This document shows, piece after piece, positions 46,433 to 57,148 of a stretch of 64,000 nucleotides of DNA (within the stretch, counting starts at the first letter, position 1; each line of letters starts with the position of its first letter). The notes under the pieces were generated by a model. The model was not told where the DNA came from, made no database searches, and saw nothing but the letters and a program-made list of their open reading frames with translations. The DNA is from Martensiomyces pterosporus (lineage: Eukaryota > Kickxellomycota > Kickxellomycetes > Kickxellales > Kickxellaceae), in contig MU603953.1 of assembly GCA_025201845.1 (NCBI GenBank), forward strand, positions 123,344-187,343, read 5' to 3'. Position numbers and translations under genes: made by a program.

Positions 46433-48763
46433 ATGTCGGCCCCCGACGGCAGCAAGAGGCAACGCGTCGATGATCCGTCGTCACCATCCCCATCGCCAAT
46501 GTCAGTACCCGCGACAGAGTCAGCGTCGACTCATGCAGCAACAGCAGTGGCAGTGGATTCTGCCAACATCAGCGACTCGACGGTCCGGTTCTTGCTCGAG
46601 CGCCTGCTGGCATCCCACGAGCGTCTGTCAGCCGACGTGTTGCGGCTACAATCCACCGTCGATAGTGTTCTCGCCACACTGCAGTCACCGCAACCGCCGC
46701 CACAGCACCTCCCCGCGCCCAATGCCCCTCTGCACAGCAGCCTCCAGTACCATGATTCGCGAATGCAGCCTCCACAACCGCCGTCGTTGGCGGGATCTCA
46801 CTCAACGCCTGTCATCCACCCTAGGTCGGCATCCCCTGTGCACATGGGGTCTATGCCTCCGACAATTGCCAACATCGTGTCCTCGCGCAAGGGCAGCGGA
46901 TACGATTTGCCGTCGCCCGTAAACATGCCACAGCCTGCGATGGCTCCTAGAGCAGTCAGGTCTCCTTCGATGGCTTCTTCAGCAGCATCCGCGTCTCCAC
47001 GGCTGCAGCACCAATATAGCACCGGTGGCAATGGCAGCAGCAGCAGCAACGGTGGCGGCTTCCTCCCGGCGGGCAGTGCTGGGCCGTCCTCGCACCACGC
47101 CCAGCACCCACCACAATCACCCCGCGACTACCGCCCGAGCACTGGGAACCCAGCCTCTAATTTCTATTCCACGCCACCGCCACAGCAGAAACAACCACAA
47201 TCGGCCCTACCGCTGTCGATTTCGCTGCCGCCGCCATCTGCTCTTTCGCGCAATCAAGGCTATTCAGCGACAAATCTGCGTTCGTCTGCACAATCGCACC
47301 AGCAGCAGCAGCATAATCAGCAGCAGCAAAAGCAGCAGCATCATCAGCCGTCGTCGTTTATGCTGCCGCCCCCATCGATTCCAGGCTCTGCGTCGTCTGC
47401 CCCCATGTCTGCACCCCCTATTCCGCCTCCATCGTCCTCATCGCCTTCTACTTCGCGTATGCAGCAGAAACATTCCGGCTATGGTCTCCCCCCTCACCTT
47501 CAGCAGCAGCAGCCCATGTCGCAGTCACGCCACCCCCTCCACCACTACCACCCCGTACCCTCCTCCTCCTCCTCCTACCACCCCTACCACCAGCAACAGC
47601 ACCACTACAGCCAGCCGTCCTCTGCTCCGCCACACAAGACAAAGCAGCCAATGCACATGCAGCAGCACCAACAGCAATCTGTCTCTTTGCCGCCAATCCG
47701 CGCGTCCTCCGCCGCGCACCCTTCTCATGCCGGCCACCACCCAGCGGCAATGCTGCCACAAAAGGCAGGCATACCGAGCCTGGCAAGCGGCGGCCCACCT
47801 TACGCGGCACCGGGAACCTCGAGCATGTCTGTGGACGCCACCATGGCAAGTGCAGCAACCACGCCAAGCACCTCGACTCCAACCAAGCCATTCACAACCT
47901 CGCCGCCGCCTCACTCGTCCGTCTCTGGGCTCACAAGGCCCCAGTCTCTAATGTCGGTCGGCAGTGCCCCGATGGTGAGCGGCGGGCCAATGTCTGGATC
48001 GCCAGGCTCAGGCAAGAAGCCAAGCACGCCCAGCTCCTCGTCAAAATCAACGTTTTCGTTCAGCAACCAGAGCGTGTCGGCTCAGCAAAAGGTCGAAAAG
48101 AACCGGTTCCAGGCGAACATTCGAGCGTTTGTGGACCAGCACTTCATGTCGCCAGCAAACGCGCACTGGGACTACCAGCAGTCATTCAAGGCACCGCGCA
48201 ACGCGCAAACCACACAGCAGATTGTGCAGGCATTCCACACGATGCATGGCGGGGCATACGACCGCATCGAGCACGGGCTCAGCGTGTATTTCAGCTCGCT
48301 CAAGGCCAAGCACCGCACAACAGAAGACAAGGCGCTGCTGAAGCAGCAGAGGGATAGACGACGTGCACGCAGAATCAAGAAGGCAGCGGGACGGCGCAAG
48401 GTGTTCGATCAGTCCCAGTTCCCCTTTTTGTCGCCCGAGTTTGACGCAGCATCGGCGTTTGTGCCATCGGCAATGAGTCCAGAGCACACAGACGACGACG
48501 GCGAAGTAAAAGTCGGCGCTCTCCCCTGGCGTGCGCAGACGTTTACCAAGCTCTTTAGGCACCTGGACACGCTGCGGCCCAAGCGAACACCACGACCAAG
48601 CAACCCTCGACTGAGCGGCTCTGCGGCGCCTCCGCCTGAAATCCCGAGCCTTCTGATCGATCCCGCATATGTGGCGGTAGATCGCTCGATGAGCGACCAC
48701 CACCTTGATCTGGACATGGACATGTCCAGCTCTTCCGATTGTGGCGATTCACGGGTCTACTAA
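46433..48763 (+). CDS. Uncharacterised low-complexity nuclear protein with one conserved-looking block
   Basis: A 776-residue protein of unknown function. The ATG at 46433 begins MSAPDGSKRQRVDD, with a basic patch (KRQR) that could be a nuclear signal. A short leucine-rich helix (STVRFLLERLLASHERLSAD) follows near residues 45-65. Residues 85-550 are Pro/Ser/Gln/His-rich and disordered. The ordered block is about 553-660: KVEKNRFQANIRAFVDQHFM, QTTQQIVQAFHTMHGGAYDR, YFSSLKAKHRTTEDKALLKQ, then RDRRRARRIKKAAGRRK. The amphipathic helices followed by a dense Arg/Lys tract suggest nucleic-acid binding, but I do not recognise a domain. The C-terminus is acidic. No further function is claimed. Confidence 0.75.
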   Translation: MSAPDGSKRQRVDDPSSPSPSPMSVPATESASTHAATAVAVDSANISDSTVRFLLERLLASHERLSADVLRLQSTVDSVLATLQSPQPPPQHLPAPNAPLHSSLQYHDSRMQPPQPPSLAGSHSTPVIHPRSASPVHMGSMPPTIANIVSSRKGSGYDLPSPVNMPQPAMAPRAVRSPSMASSAASASPRLQHQYSTGGNGSSSSNGGGFLPAGSAGPSSHHAQHPPQSPRDYRPSTGNPASNFYSTPPPQQKQPQSALPLSISLPPPSALSRNQGYSATNLRSSAQSHQQQQHNQQQQKQQHHQPSSFMLPPPSIPGSASSAPMSAPPIPPPSSSSPSTSRMQQKHSGYGLPPHLQQQQPMSQSRHPLHHYHPVPSSSSSYHPYHQQQHHYSQPSSAPPHKTKQPMHMQQHQQQSVSLPPIRASSAAHPSHAGHHPAAMLPQKAGIPSLASGGPPYAAPGTSSMSVDATMASAATTPSTSTPTKPFTTSPPPHSSVSGLTRPQSLMSVGSAPMVSGGPMSGSPGSGKKPSTPSSSSKSTFSFSNQSVSAQQKVEKNRFQANIRAFVDQHFMSPANAHWDYQQSFKAPRNAQTTQQIVQAFHTMHGGAYDRIEHGLSVYFSSLKAKHRTTEDKALLKQQRDRRRARRIKKAAGRRKVFDQSQFPFLSPEFDAASAFVPSAMSPEHTDDDGEVKVGALPWRAQTFTKLFRHLDTLRPKRTPRPSNPRLSGSAAPPPEIPSLLIDPAYVAVDRSMSDHHLDLDMDMSSSSDCGDSRVY

Positions 48764-50925
48764 CCCAAAAACAAATCCAACCACGACTTTCCCTTGTATT
48801 TGTAACATACACTCCACCCAAAAGATGGCTCCACTCTATTCCTTATCCTTTTTGTGCGCGCGCGTATCTATCTCGCTTCTATTTATTTTTTTTTGCTACT
48901 CTCCTCCATCCCCATCTAACGGCATTCTCCTCTCTTTCCAGTCCCTGCGTTATTCTGCTTCCCCCCTCAGTTTTCTCTCTTTGGCTTTAGACTCGTTTTT
49001 TATTATCAGTTTTTGCGATTCATTTCGACATCTCTCCAGCCTTGTTTGGCCACTAATCACTACGCATAATACACACTATCGCGTCGCCTACGCTTGACTT
49101 GTTTGGGCAATAGCGCGCGCAGTGGCAGGCAACAATTAACGGCAATTGCGCCCCTCGTTCCAAGCAGCACCACCACAAGACAGCCTGCCTATAAAAGTAC
49201 AAATGCACTCGTTGTTTATGTATAATGCGTGAGTCTGGCAAGGGAGAGCCATTATCTCCTGTCTCACATGGCTCGCTTGTGATCCTACCACTGTTCTCTG
49301 AAAGCGCAGCAGCAGACAACGGCACTTGGCATGACGCATTCTTAATTGCATTCCAACATATGCCAATCCCCCATGTGCATATTCCCCCTTTTCTTTCCAC
49401 AATGGCGGCGGAAAAGAAAGAGAGCTAAGCCTCAAAAGAGACCTGTGTCTGCGTGAATAAGCAGCATGGGGCATGCGTGTGCCCAGCGAGTGCCGCTTGT
49501 TTCTGGCTGTGCGTCTGTAAAAGCGCTTTTTGCGCAGCAGTCGAAATCCTCTGTGCCATGCATCGTCCTTGCACACATGTATGCAGGCTGGTTGGGTTCG
49601 CATCGACACAGCAAAGCCGCCATGCACAAGCACTCGCCCTTAAGCATGCTTAGAATGGGGGTGCAAATCACCATGCGTGTGCCTGCTGCCCGCCTTTAGG
49701 CGGCGCTGCTACTGGGCAGACATGCGCTACCAACATTTTGCACGTCCAAGGATACACCAGCATGCCCGCCATATCGGCAGTGGAGGCTGGAAAGAGCAAG
49801 GTGTGTCGCTGCAGGTGTTGGGATACACGTAAACAGCGCCCTCTCCCCCAGCACCCTCTGCAGGTTGTCTATGCTTCTCTTGCATGGTTGTTTATTCCCT
49901 TTTCGATCCACAGTGCCCGTATTGCTGCATTCCTGCGCTGCGTTTAGACGGCATCATGCTGCCTATCCTTGTTGTGGGCTTGCAGTGTACGCGTGTTTGT
50001 AAGCAGATGCACGCGTTTACGAGTGCATTATTCGTGCTGTTGGTTTCCTTCCATCCTACATTAATTGCCAATTGCATGTCCAGCAGTAGCAGCGGTGACC
50101 ATGTATGCTGTGCGTCTAAATTGTGCCGTGATTATGCGGTGCTTGTCCAATAGGCAGATTTACGAGTCTGCGATTCTTTCGGCAAAACAGTGAAGCGCCA
50201 CAGTAGAAAAAGGGCGTGCGAGGGACATGGGGATAAAAGCAATAGTATGTCTGGCGCGCTTGGTGCATCTCTAGTCCGTTCTGGAAGAGGGCAGCAAGGT
50301 GCCTGCCGCATTCCCGAACACAGGTACCGAGTGTGCTTCAAACATAAACACCAGCAACGGGTTGCTACTGAATACGGAAGGTTGCAATTGAGGCAGGTGG
50401 AAATCAAGACGCGCAGAGGTTCGCTCGGCAGGTTTATCTGTCGCATTTCCACCCTGAGAGCACTGCTGCCGCTGTGGATGGGCTGCCTTTGGGCTGAGCC
50501 GCCTATATCTGCGCGTTGCGTGAGAAGTGTGGGGATCCACTTTAGCTCAGCCCAGGCTCTTGCAGCAAAGGGGGAAAAGCAGGTTGGAGCAGGGCAGATG
50601 CTGTCCCCTGGCCATCACGTGGTGACACGCAGAACAGCCCCTTCGACCTTTGTGTGCAGACTCAAAAACTCGAGGTCTGGGGCCCAAACAGGGGGCATTT
50701 ACCGAGCCTCCTTCGTCACCTCTCAGCGGGCAAGCGCTCAGTCCTTTTCTTTCCGCCCTCTTTTTGCAGACACCACTTATTTTTACGCGTCAACGCACCA
50801 ATTTTTCCTGCGGAACAGCATTTGGCTTTGTTTTATTGCTCCAGCAAAGGACTGACACGCTCTATTTCCACCGCGCACGCAGAAAGGAAAAGAAATCTCC
50901 AGCGAGGATATAATTTGAAAGCAAA
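48764..50925. other. 2.2 kb intergenic before HAP3
   Basis: Downstream of the uncharacterised gene and upstream of HAP3. T-rich sequence after 48780 fits a 3' untranslated region. No open frame resembles a protein. Two CCAAT boxes (50147-50151 and 50798-50802) lie on the HAP3 side. Confidence 0.45.
50798..50802 (+). promoter_or_regulatory. CCAAT box upstream of HAP3
   Basis: CCAAT about 125 bp before the HAP3 start; a second copy is at 50147-50151. CCAAT is the site bound by the HAP complex itself, so autoregulation is possible, but five-base matches are frequent by chance. Confidence 0.3.
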
Positions 50926-51474
50926 ATGACTGCTGCTGACCAGAATTTGGCGGGACTCGGCGACGAGTACGAGGACATCAAGGAGCAGGACCGTTTCCTC
51001 CCGATAGCCAACGTAGCCAGGATCATGAAGAGGGCGCTGCCCGAGAACGCAAAAATCGCCAAGGAGGCCAAGGAAACGGTGCAGGAGTGCGTATCGGAGT
51101 TCATTTCGTTTATCACCAGCGAGGCCAGCGATCGGTGCCAGCAGGAGAAGCGGAAAACGATCAATGGAGAGGATATACTGTGGGCCATGCAGTCCCTTGG
51201 GTTTGAGAATTATGCTGAGGCACTGAAGGTGTATTTGGGCAAATACCGCGAGTCGGTGAAGGTCGAGAAGGATGGCTCGACTGCGCCCAAGGATGCTGGT
51301 GGAGCTGTTGCGGATCCTACTTCGTCTGCTGCTGCTGCCGCTGCCGCTGCCGCTGCGGCGGCTGTGGCAAATATTGGAGGGAACGCGGCTGATCAGCTGG
51401 CGGTTCATGGGGACGCATCGAATATCTCGGCGTATATGGGCCAGCCCGGACAGCAGAATCCATACTACGGATGA
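50926..51474 (+). CDS. HAP3: CCAAT-binding factor subunit HAP3/NF-YB
   Basis: A 182-residue histone-fold subunit of the HAP2/3/5 (NF-Y) complex, which pairs with HAP5/NF-YC and binds CCAAT with HAP2. The conserved core (about residues 18-110) opens [20 protein letters not shown], continues [40 protein letters not shown], and closes [20 protein letters not shown], then KVYLGKYRE. All family signatures are present, including the Cys in [11 protein letters not shown]. The tail contains an Ala run from a GCT/GCC repeat and is not conserved. It converges on the cyclin H gene. Confidence 0.97.
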   Translation: MTAADQNLAGLGDEYEDIKEQDRFLPIANVARIMKRALPENAKIAKEAKETVQECVSEFISFITSEASDRCQQEKRKTINGEDILWAMQSLGFENYAEALKVYLGKYRESVKVEKDGSTAPKDAGGAVADPTSSAAAAAAAAAAAAVANIGGNAADQLAVHGDASNISAYMGQPGQQNPYYG

Positions 51475-51736
51475 GCATTGCAAGGAAGAGAGAGGGCCTC
51501 AGTCAGCACACGCCAATTGAAACCTCGCTCACTCAGCTTCTCGGTGCCATCTTCGTCGGCGCGCTATCCAACAGCACAATCCACACCCACGCACCTTTGT
51601 TCCTTTATATTTTATGTGTGAATGGGTGTTTACATAACCTCTCCTTTTACCCTATGAATTTTGCCGTTCACGTTTATTATCTGTTTTTACTCTCCATATA
51701 CATATTTGCCTCTCTCCAACATGCGCAATTTACAGA

Positions 51737-52702
51737 TCAGTCAGAGTCCGAGTCTGACACATAGGGAACATCCCCTTGGTCAGAGACCTTCTTCTTGTAC
51801 AGCTTGCTGTTTGGGTTCTTCTCTGGGTTGCGGCACAGAATGAGCTTCCGGTCCACAGCCTGCGCTTCGGCCACACTCACAGGCGTGTACCTGCGAATCT
51901 CGTCCTGCACGCTATCCAGAATTGGGTATAGCATCTCCAGGGAGCGGGCATCGAAGGTTGACGTCAGGTAATTATCGATGTCGCATTGTGTGGACAGCGA
52001 GGCGAGCTTGAATGCACCCAGGGCAATCTGCGCCGGCTGGTAAAAGAACACCAGGTCTGTGAACAGCGCCTTGTTGATAAGCTTTACAGCTTGGTCGTAG
52101 GTGTTCTGCAGCACCCCAATGTCCTCTACATGCGTTTGCATATCGAGAAAGAACCCGTATGCGGCACGGTAGGGGTGATGGACGCAGAGCTCGAACTGAA
52201 GACTCTGCGTAACGACAAATTCCAAGTCCAAAACGTCGGCGTTTGTGATTTTGGCGCGCGCAAGCGGCCGCGTGAAATCATCAATCTTCAAGAACGAGTT
52301 CTCCACCTTCGTGGCCAGGTACAGGCATGCGAGCATGATGCTCTTCGGCGGGTAGTCGAGGACTACGTTGTGCAGGTAGAAGCGCTTCATGAAGTTGATC
52401 GCTGTGGCCATCACCAAGTTGTTGAACTTGTACACGTTCGCGTAGTCGCTGATCTTGCGCAGGTAGTAGTCGATGAGCCTCAGCTCGTCCTCTGGGGTCA
52501 GGAGGTTCTTTTGCACCTCTTCTAGCCGTGTTTGGGCTAGCTCTGCATTGCCCTCAACAAGCGCTTCTTCTTTTAGTCCCTCAAGGACGCGCTCGATGCC
52601 CATGCGGTTGTTGGCGGCACGCAGCCCGGCTAGCGATGTGGGAGTGAAGCGCCAGTGCCGGTACTGCGACGACTGCTCAAACAGCTGCTGCTTCTCAGAC
52701 AT
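51737..52702 (-). CDS. CCL1: Cyclin H, TFIIH/CAK regulatory subunit
   Basis: A 321-residue cyclin that activates CDK7/Kin28 in the CAK module of TFIIH. The N-terminal helix reads SSQYRHWRFTPTSLAGLRAA, a cyclin H signature. Two cyclin folds follow: the first with EDELRLIDYYLRKISDYANV, MATAINFMKRFYLHN and MLACLYLATKVENSFLKIDD; the second from about residue 165 with FELCVHHPYRAAYGFFLDM. The C-terminal tail has DSDSD acidic repeats that could be CK2 sites. I chose the ATG at 52702; the frame continues five codons upstream only from a GTG. Confidence 0.93.
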   Translation of the reverse strand: MSEKQQLFEQSSQYRHWRFTPTSLAGLRAANNRMGIERVLEGLKEEALVEGNAELAQTRLEEVQKNLLTPEDELRLIDYYLRKISDYANVYKFNNLVMATAINFMKRFYLHNVVLDYPPKSIMLACLYLATKVENSFLKIDDFTRPLARAKITNADVLDLEFVVTQSLQFELCVHHPYRAAYGFFLDMQTHVEDIGVLQNTYDQAVKLINKALFTDLVFFYQPAQIALGAFKLASLSTQCDIDNYLTSTFDARSLEMLYPILDSVQDEIRRYTPVSVAEAQAVDRKLILCRNPEKNPNSKLYKKKVSDQGDVPYVSDSDSD

Positions 52703-53135
52703 GCTCCTTTCGTTCACAGTGGAAGTTTATGTGCTGCTGAAGCGGGAAAGCGGAGGGTGCCTGGAGCGCGGAGAGCAGACGTGGTGAACGCGGATATGCA
52801 GGAGAATCTGCTGGCCCCGTGGTGGTCATAGCACCCGGGCATCATTGTAAACTTCAGCCCCTTGACGCAGCCTGTATGGGAGTAGCGCTGAAAATCAATG
52901 CGGCTCAATGAATGCAGGCTTGGTGTGTGGGCAAAAGCGGCGGTGGATAAGGGCGAGTTCCTTAGGCCGCGATGAACTCCAGCACAGCCCTCCTCCTTTT
53001 CCTTCTCTCTGCTGTCATCTATGGTATCTCCTCTGCCCCTCGTCTTGTTTTAGCGTTATCGTCCTACACTTTACGGGTTTCGACTCCATTCCAATCTTGG
53101 TGCTTGAACACTAGACAGAACACTGCACAGAAGCC
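52703..53135. other. Divergent promoter, cyclin H and ubiquitin protease
   Basis: 433 bp between two divergent genes; pyrimidine-rich near 52988-53060. No coding sequence or RNA gene recognised. Confidence 0.4.
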
Positions 53136-55548
53136 ATGTCGTTTATGAAATGGATGAGCGGAAGCACCAGCGCCAGCAACAGCACCAATGGAAATTCGGC
53201 TTCGGTACGGCATCACCACCCAGCACACTCGCATCGCAACTGAGAATGGACTTGAGCATGCGCAACCAGCAATTAGCTAAACCCTTTCCAGTGCACATGC
53301 CTTCTTTTTTACAATTTGCTAGGTTGTCGGCGTAAATGGCCAGACACGCAACGATTGGCCAGACAATGACGATAGGTACTATGGCCTAATAAATGTCGGG
53401 AACACCTGCTACTGCAGCTCAGTCCTCCAGTCCCTCTACTTCTGCCGCGCCTTCCGCGACTGCGTCAACAACTACCCGTACCCTCGGCAGCTGCCAAACA
53501 TTCCAAGCCTGGCTGCTGGCGCTTCGCACAAGCCCGTAGATAAGTCGAGCAACGCCAGAGGCCCAGACCACTCTGGCGTCGGCAATGGTGGCGTATCTAA
53601 TGGGCTGCTGTCGCCGGTTCCCGAGAAGACTGCTGCAGTACCTAGCAACCCTGCAAGCCATGCGAATATGTCGGCGGGGACAGCCATGGCGAATGGAGGC
53701 AAGGTTTCGGCGGGTGTTGGTGACAGTAATATGCTGGCGAACAGCTACTTTACCAACAGCAGCCAGGATGCGAGCAATGGCAGGAGCAGGGCCCTGTCGA
53801 GCTTCAGGGATCGTGCTGGGCTAAGAAGGAAGAAGGACAGAAGCCATAGCGATGCTGCTCTCAATGGTGGAAGCGCAGACGGTGCTAATGGTGCAGACGC
53901 TGCTGATGCCAAGAGCGGGTATGGAGCAGGAGCCAGCCAGCACTCAGGCGTGGACGGTCTTGGCGCCCAGCTCAGGACTGCGGGCCCAGCAAAAGATGGC
54001 GACACGGGGCCGCAGCAGCAGCAGCAGCAGCAAGAGCGGTCCGCAATAGATATTCTGACCGAAGACATATCGAGTGCTGCCAAGTACGAAATTGATGAGA
54101 GCATGTTTACGGCATTGAAGGATCTGTTCTGGTCGATATCCACACACATCCAGCGCACAGGCAGCATGTCGCCACAGAGCTTTGTGGCCAAGCTGAAGGA
54201 GCGCAACGAGCTGTTCCGTAGCAACGCACACCAGGATGCGCACGAATTCCTCAACTATTTGCTTAACGAAATCGTCGAAAACGTCGAGAAGATCCACAGA
54301 GACAAAGGCCTTGAGGGATGCACGGGAGCACCGCTTAATGGGCCGAGCAAGCTCCGAGGAAATACCTGGGTTCACACGCTGTTCGAGGGCCTGCTGACCA
54401 ACGAGACCCGCTGCCTGAGCTGCGAGAACGTGACTAGCCGTGATGAGACCATTTTGGATGTCTCGGTGGATATCCACGAGAACACCTCAGTGACTAACTG
54501 CCTCAACCAATTTGCGGCGGGCGAGCTGCTCTGCCACAACAACAAGTTCTACTGCGACAACTGTGGTGGATTGCAGGAGGCCGAGCGCAGGATGAGGCTT
54601 AAGCGGCTGCCAAACATCTTGGCCTTGCACCTTAAGAGATTCAAGTACCACGAGGGCCTTGGGCGGTACGTCAAGCTCTCGTACCGCGTCAACTTCCCGA
54701 CTGAGCTGCGTGTGCCCAACACTACGGAGGAGACCGACGATGTGCTGTATTCGCTGAGCTCCATCGTGGTCCATCTGGGCGGCGGGCCGTTCCATGGGCA
54801 CTACATCTCGATTGTGCGCAGCGGCGACAAGTGGGTGCTGTTTGACGACGACTGCGTAGACATTATCAAGGAGAACGAGCTGTTCAACTACTTTGGGGAC
54901 CTCCCCAACTTTGGCTCCGGCTATGTTTTGTTTTATGAGCGCACAGACTTTGACCCGATGCAGTTCGATCTCCCTCGTCCATTCGGCACGGCCGCTAACG
55001 ACACCAAGCAGGCAGCGTGCGGCAACGATGAGGGGCATGCGGATGACAGTAGCAGCAGTGTGTGTGCGGATAGTGCTACCAACAAGACGCCTGGTTCGGC
55101 AGCAGCTCTGGACAGCACGGTGCCTGAAGCGTCGCCAGGCAGTGTCGGTGTGGGCAGCCCACCTGACGCTAGTAGCCAGCCCAAGTTCTTTGCACCAGCG
55201 CGGCCGCCGCCGCTCGTTTCGCCGACGAGGTCGTTCCACGGATCACTTGATACCTCAAGCATGAGCCCAGTGGCATTGACGTCTGCTGGAATGTCGCCGA
55301 CTGTGCTTACGCCCTCGGTGTCCACGCCACAGGTGAGCAGCATGCTCTCCGTCCAGGCACCTAGGAGCCAGGCAGAGCCGGGCGCACCTATATCGTCGTT
55401 CTCATCTTCGACATCTCCCGTAAACTCGAGAACGCCCCCACAGAACGCTCAGGCCGTCGCTGTTGAAACGTCTTACAATGGCAGCAGCAATGGCAGCGGC
55501 GGCATGGGCAAGAGCCGGTCGTGGTTCAGCCGTCGCTCCAAGAAGTAG
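53136..55548 (+). CDS. Ubiquitin-specific protease, Ubp9/Ubp13-USP12/46 type; one intron
   Basis: Two exons, 53136-53204 and 53323-55548, encode 764 residues. The 118-bp intron begins GTACGG, ends GCTAG, has AGCTAAAC about 45 bp before its end, and is in phase 0; joining adds the N-terminal 23 residues to the catalytic core. The Cys box is GLINVGNTCYCSSVLQSLYF with nucleophile C52, as in USP46/USP12 (NTCYCNS) except for one Ser. The QDAHEFLNYLL block follows after an insertion of about 220 low-complexity residues. Two CxxC pairs (ETRCLSCENV, FYCDNCGG) form the zinc ribbon, and the His box is GPFHGHYISIVRSG (catalytic H516). Family members in yeasts and animals work with WD40 activators. The C-terminal 190 residues are Ser/Pro-rich. 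Confidence 0.9.
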
Positions 55549-55808
55549 AGATCCGCCATGTGATTGGGCAGAGAAAGCGGCGGTGTTTTCGGGTTCCACG
55601 TGCTCATGGGGGTCTGCCGGGTGCAGCTTGGCCCAGGGTTGTGTGTGGGTCATGCGCGAGTCTTCCTTTTCCTCTTCTAATGCCTTTTTTATTACCCTTA
55701 TCTTTTTGCTCGTCGCTCTCTTTTAGTTGCTTTGAATTCAACGCTTTGTACCAGTAGGCTCCTTCCGCCCTTTAGCTCCGCTGACGTGACAAGCACAAGC
55801 AGTACATC

Positions 55809-57053
55809 ATGCCACAGGCAGAAGCTGCCGTCCCCCAGCCAGCATTGGACACGCCTCGATCGATGCCGCCTACAGCGAACAGCAGCCAGCCCAGCGTGCA
55901 GGTTGTCACGGAGAGTGACGCAGGCACGTCCGAAAGCGGGTTTAGCCTGGTCTCCCGGCCTCGCAGCGCCTTCCACTTTCCCTTTTCCGGGCAGCCGGAT
56001 ATCGTGCGGTCTACACAAAAAGACATGTTCTACCAGCAGCGGCTCAAAGCCCAGCTGGCCGACGTGGTGCAGCAAGCAAGGGGCACGCGGTACTACGCCT
56101 CGCACCAGGACGAGGTAGACGTCGTGTCCAAGCTAGTCTACTACGGACTAACCACCCTGGCAGGGGCACAAACCTTGGGCGAGGAATACTGCGGCATTTT
56201 GCAAATCGACAAAGACTCGCTCTACCCGTCCCTGGGGCGTCGGTTCCTCATGGTCATTTTGCAGGCTGGCGGCGGGTTCGGGGTTTTGCGTGCGTTGGCG
56301 GCGGCCAAGATGTGGCTGCAGAAGAAAAGGATGCGCAAGGGCGAAATGCAGCCTGGAAAGGTTGAGAGCGGGTTGGAAAGGTTTGCGACGTGGGCCAAGC
56401 GCACAGACTTTCTGTGTAAAATATCGATGGCACACTTGGCTGTGTTCTACTTTACTGGTGCGTATTATAGCATCTCGAAGAGGCTGGCGGGAATCAGGTA
56501 CGTGTTTACGAGAAAGCTGAGGCAGGGCGAGGAGAGCTCGGGGTACGAGATTCTGGGCGCGCTCCTTGCCATACAGCTCATGGCGCAAACGGCAGTGCAG
56601 CTATGGAGCCAGCAGACGAAGAGCGTCAGCGGCGAGGATGGCGAAGACGATAGCGATGATGAAGGCGAGGCGGATCCCAAGAGCATTCGCTGGTCGGTAG
56701 CTGCTGCGAGTGGAGAAGAGGTAGCTGCCATTGAATATCAAATGGGTGGCAGCAGCGACTACGACGAAGAAGAGGAGCTAGATGAGGATGACGACGCGGT
56801 CTCTGAAAAGAAATTTGGCGAGAAACGCGATGGCCTTGTATCTGCCGAGGACTACGAAACCATCAAAAGGTTCACTTCAAGCGGCCAGAAATGCACCCTG
56901 TGTCTCTCGCCACGCAGCAATTCGGCGTCGACACCCTGTGGACATCTGTTCTGCTGGAGGTGCGCATTTGAGTGGTGCCAAACGCACCCCGAGTGCCCGC
57001 TCTGTCGCCAGCCCGTCAAATTGAACCAAATCCTCCCCGTATTCAACTACTGA
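55809..57053 (+). CDS. PEX10: Peroxin PEX10, RING ubiquitin ligase
   Basis: A 414-residue peroxisomal membrane protein, one of the three RING peroxins (PEX2/10/12) that ubiquitylate the PEX5 receptor for recycling. After a disordered start the conserved PEX10 region reads STQKDMFYQQRLKAQLADVV, LVYYGLTTLAGAQTLGEEYC, and GRRFLMVILQAGGGFGVLRA. Hydrophobic segments around 130-275 are the membrane domain. An acidic linker (EDDSDDEGE and DYDEEEELDEDDD) precedes the RING at about 361-398: CTLC, CGHLFCWRC and CPLC, with the usual spacing. The last residues ILPVFNY are a common PEX10 ending. It converges on the NUFIP1-like gene with 95 bp between stops. Confidence 0.95.
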   Translation: MPQAEAAVPQPALDTPRSMPPTANSSQPSVQVVTESDAGTSESGFSLVSRPRSAFHFPFSGQPDIVRSTQKDMFYQQRLKAQLADVVQQARGTRYYASHQDEVDVVSKLVYYGLTTLAGAQTLGEEYCGILQIDKDSLYPSLGRRFLMVILQAGGGFGVLRALAAAKMWLQKKRMRKGEMQPGKVESGLERFATWAKRTDFLCKISMAHLAVFYFTGAYYSISKRLAGIRYVFTRKLRQGEESSGYEILGALLAIQLMAQTAVQLWSQQTKSVSGEDGEDDSDDEGEADPKSIRWSVAAASGEEVAAIEYQMGGSSDYDEEEELDEDDDAVSEKKFGEKRDGLVSAEDYETIKRFTSSGQKCTLCLSPRSNSASTPCGHLFCWRCAFEWCQTHPECPLCRQPVKLNQILPVFNY

Positions 57054-57148
57054 AGCCAACAGCATTATCGTATTATATCGCAGCTTTCTTTTACAGCCCA
57101 TGCGCTAGCAGATGACAATGTATCTTTTTTATTACAAGTTTGGCTGCT

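Noticed and set aside
47025..47951. 308-codon frame +1 to the orphan protein at 46433
   Set aside because: Alternative frame of Ser/Pro/Gln repeats, His/Arg/Thr-rich; the main frame extends far beyond it and has the ordered block.
49136..50855. Frames of 100-220 codons before HAP3
   Set aside because: No conserved features; more likely HAP3 upstream region and 3' untranslated sequence of the preceding gene.
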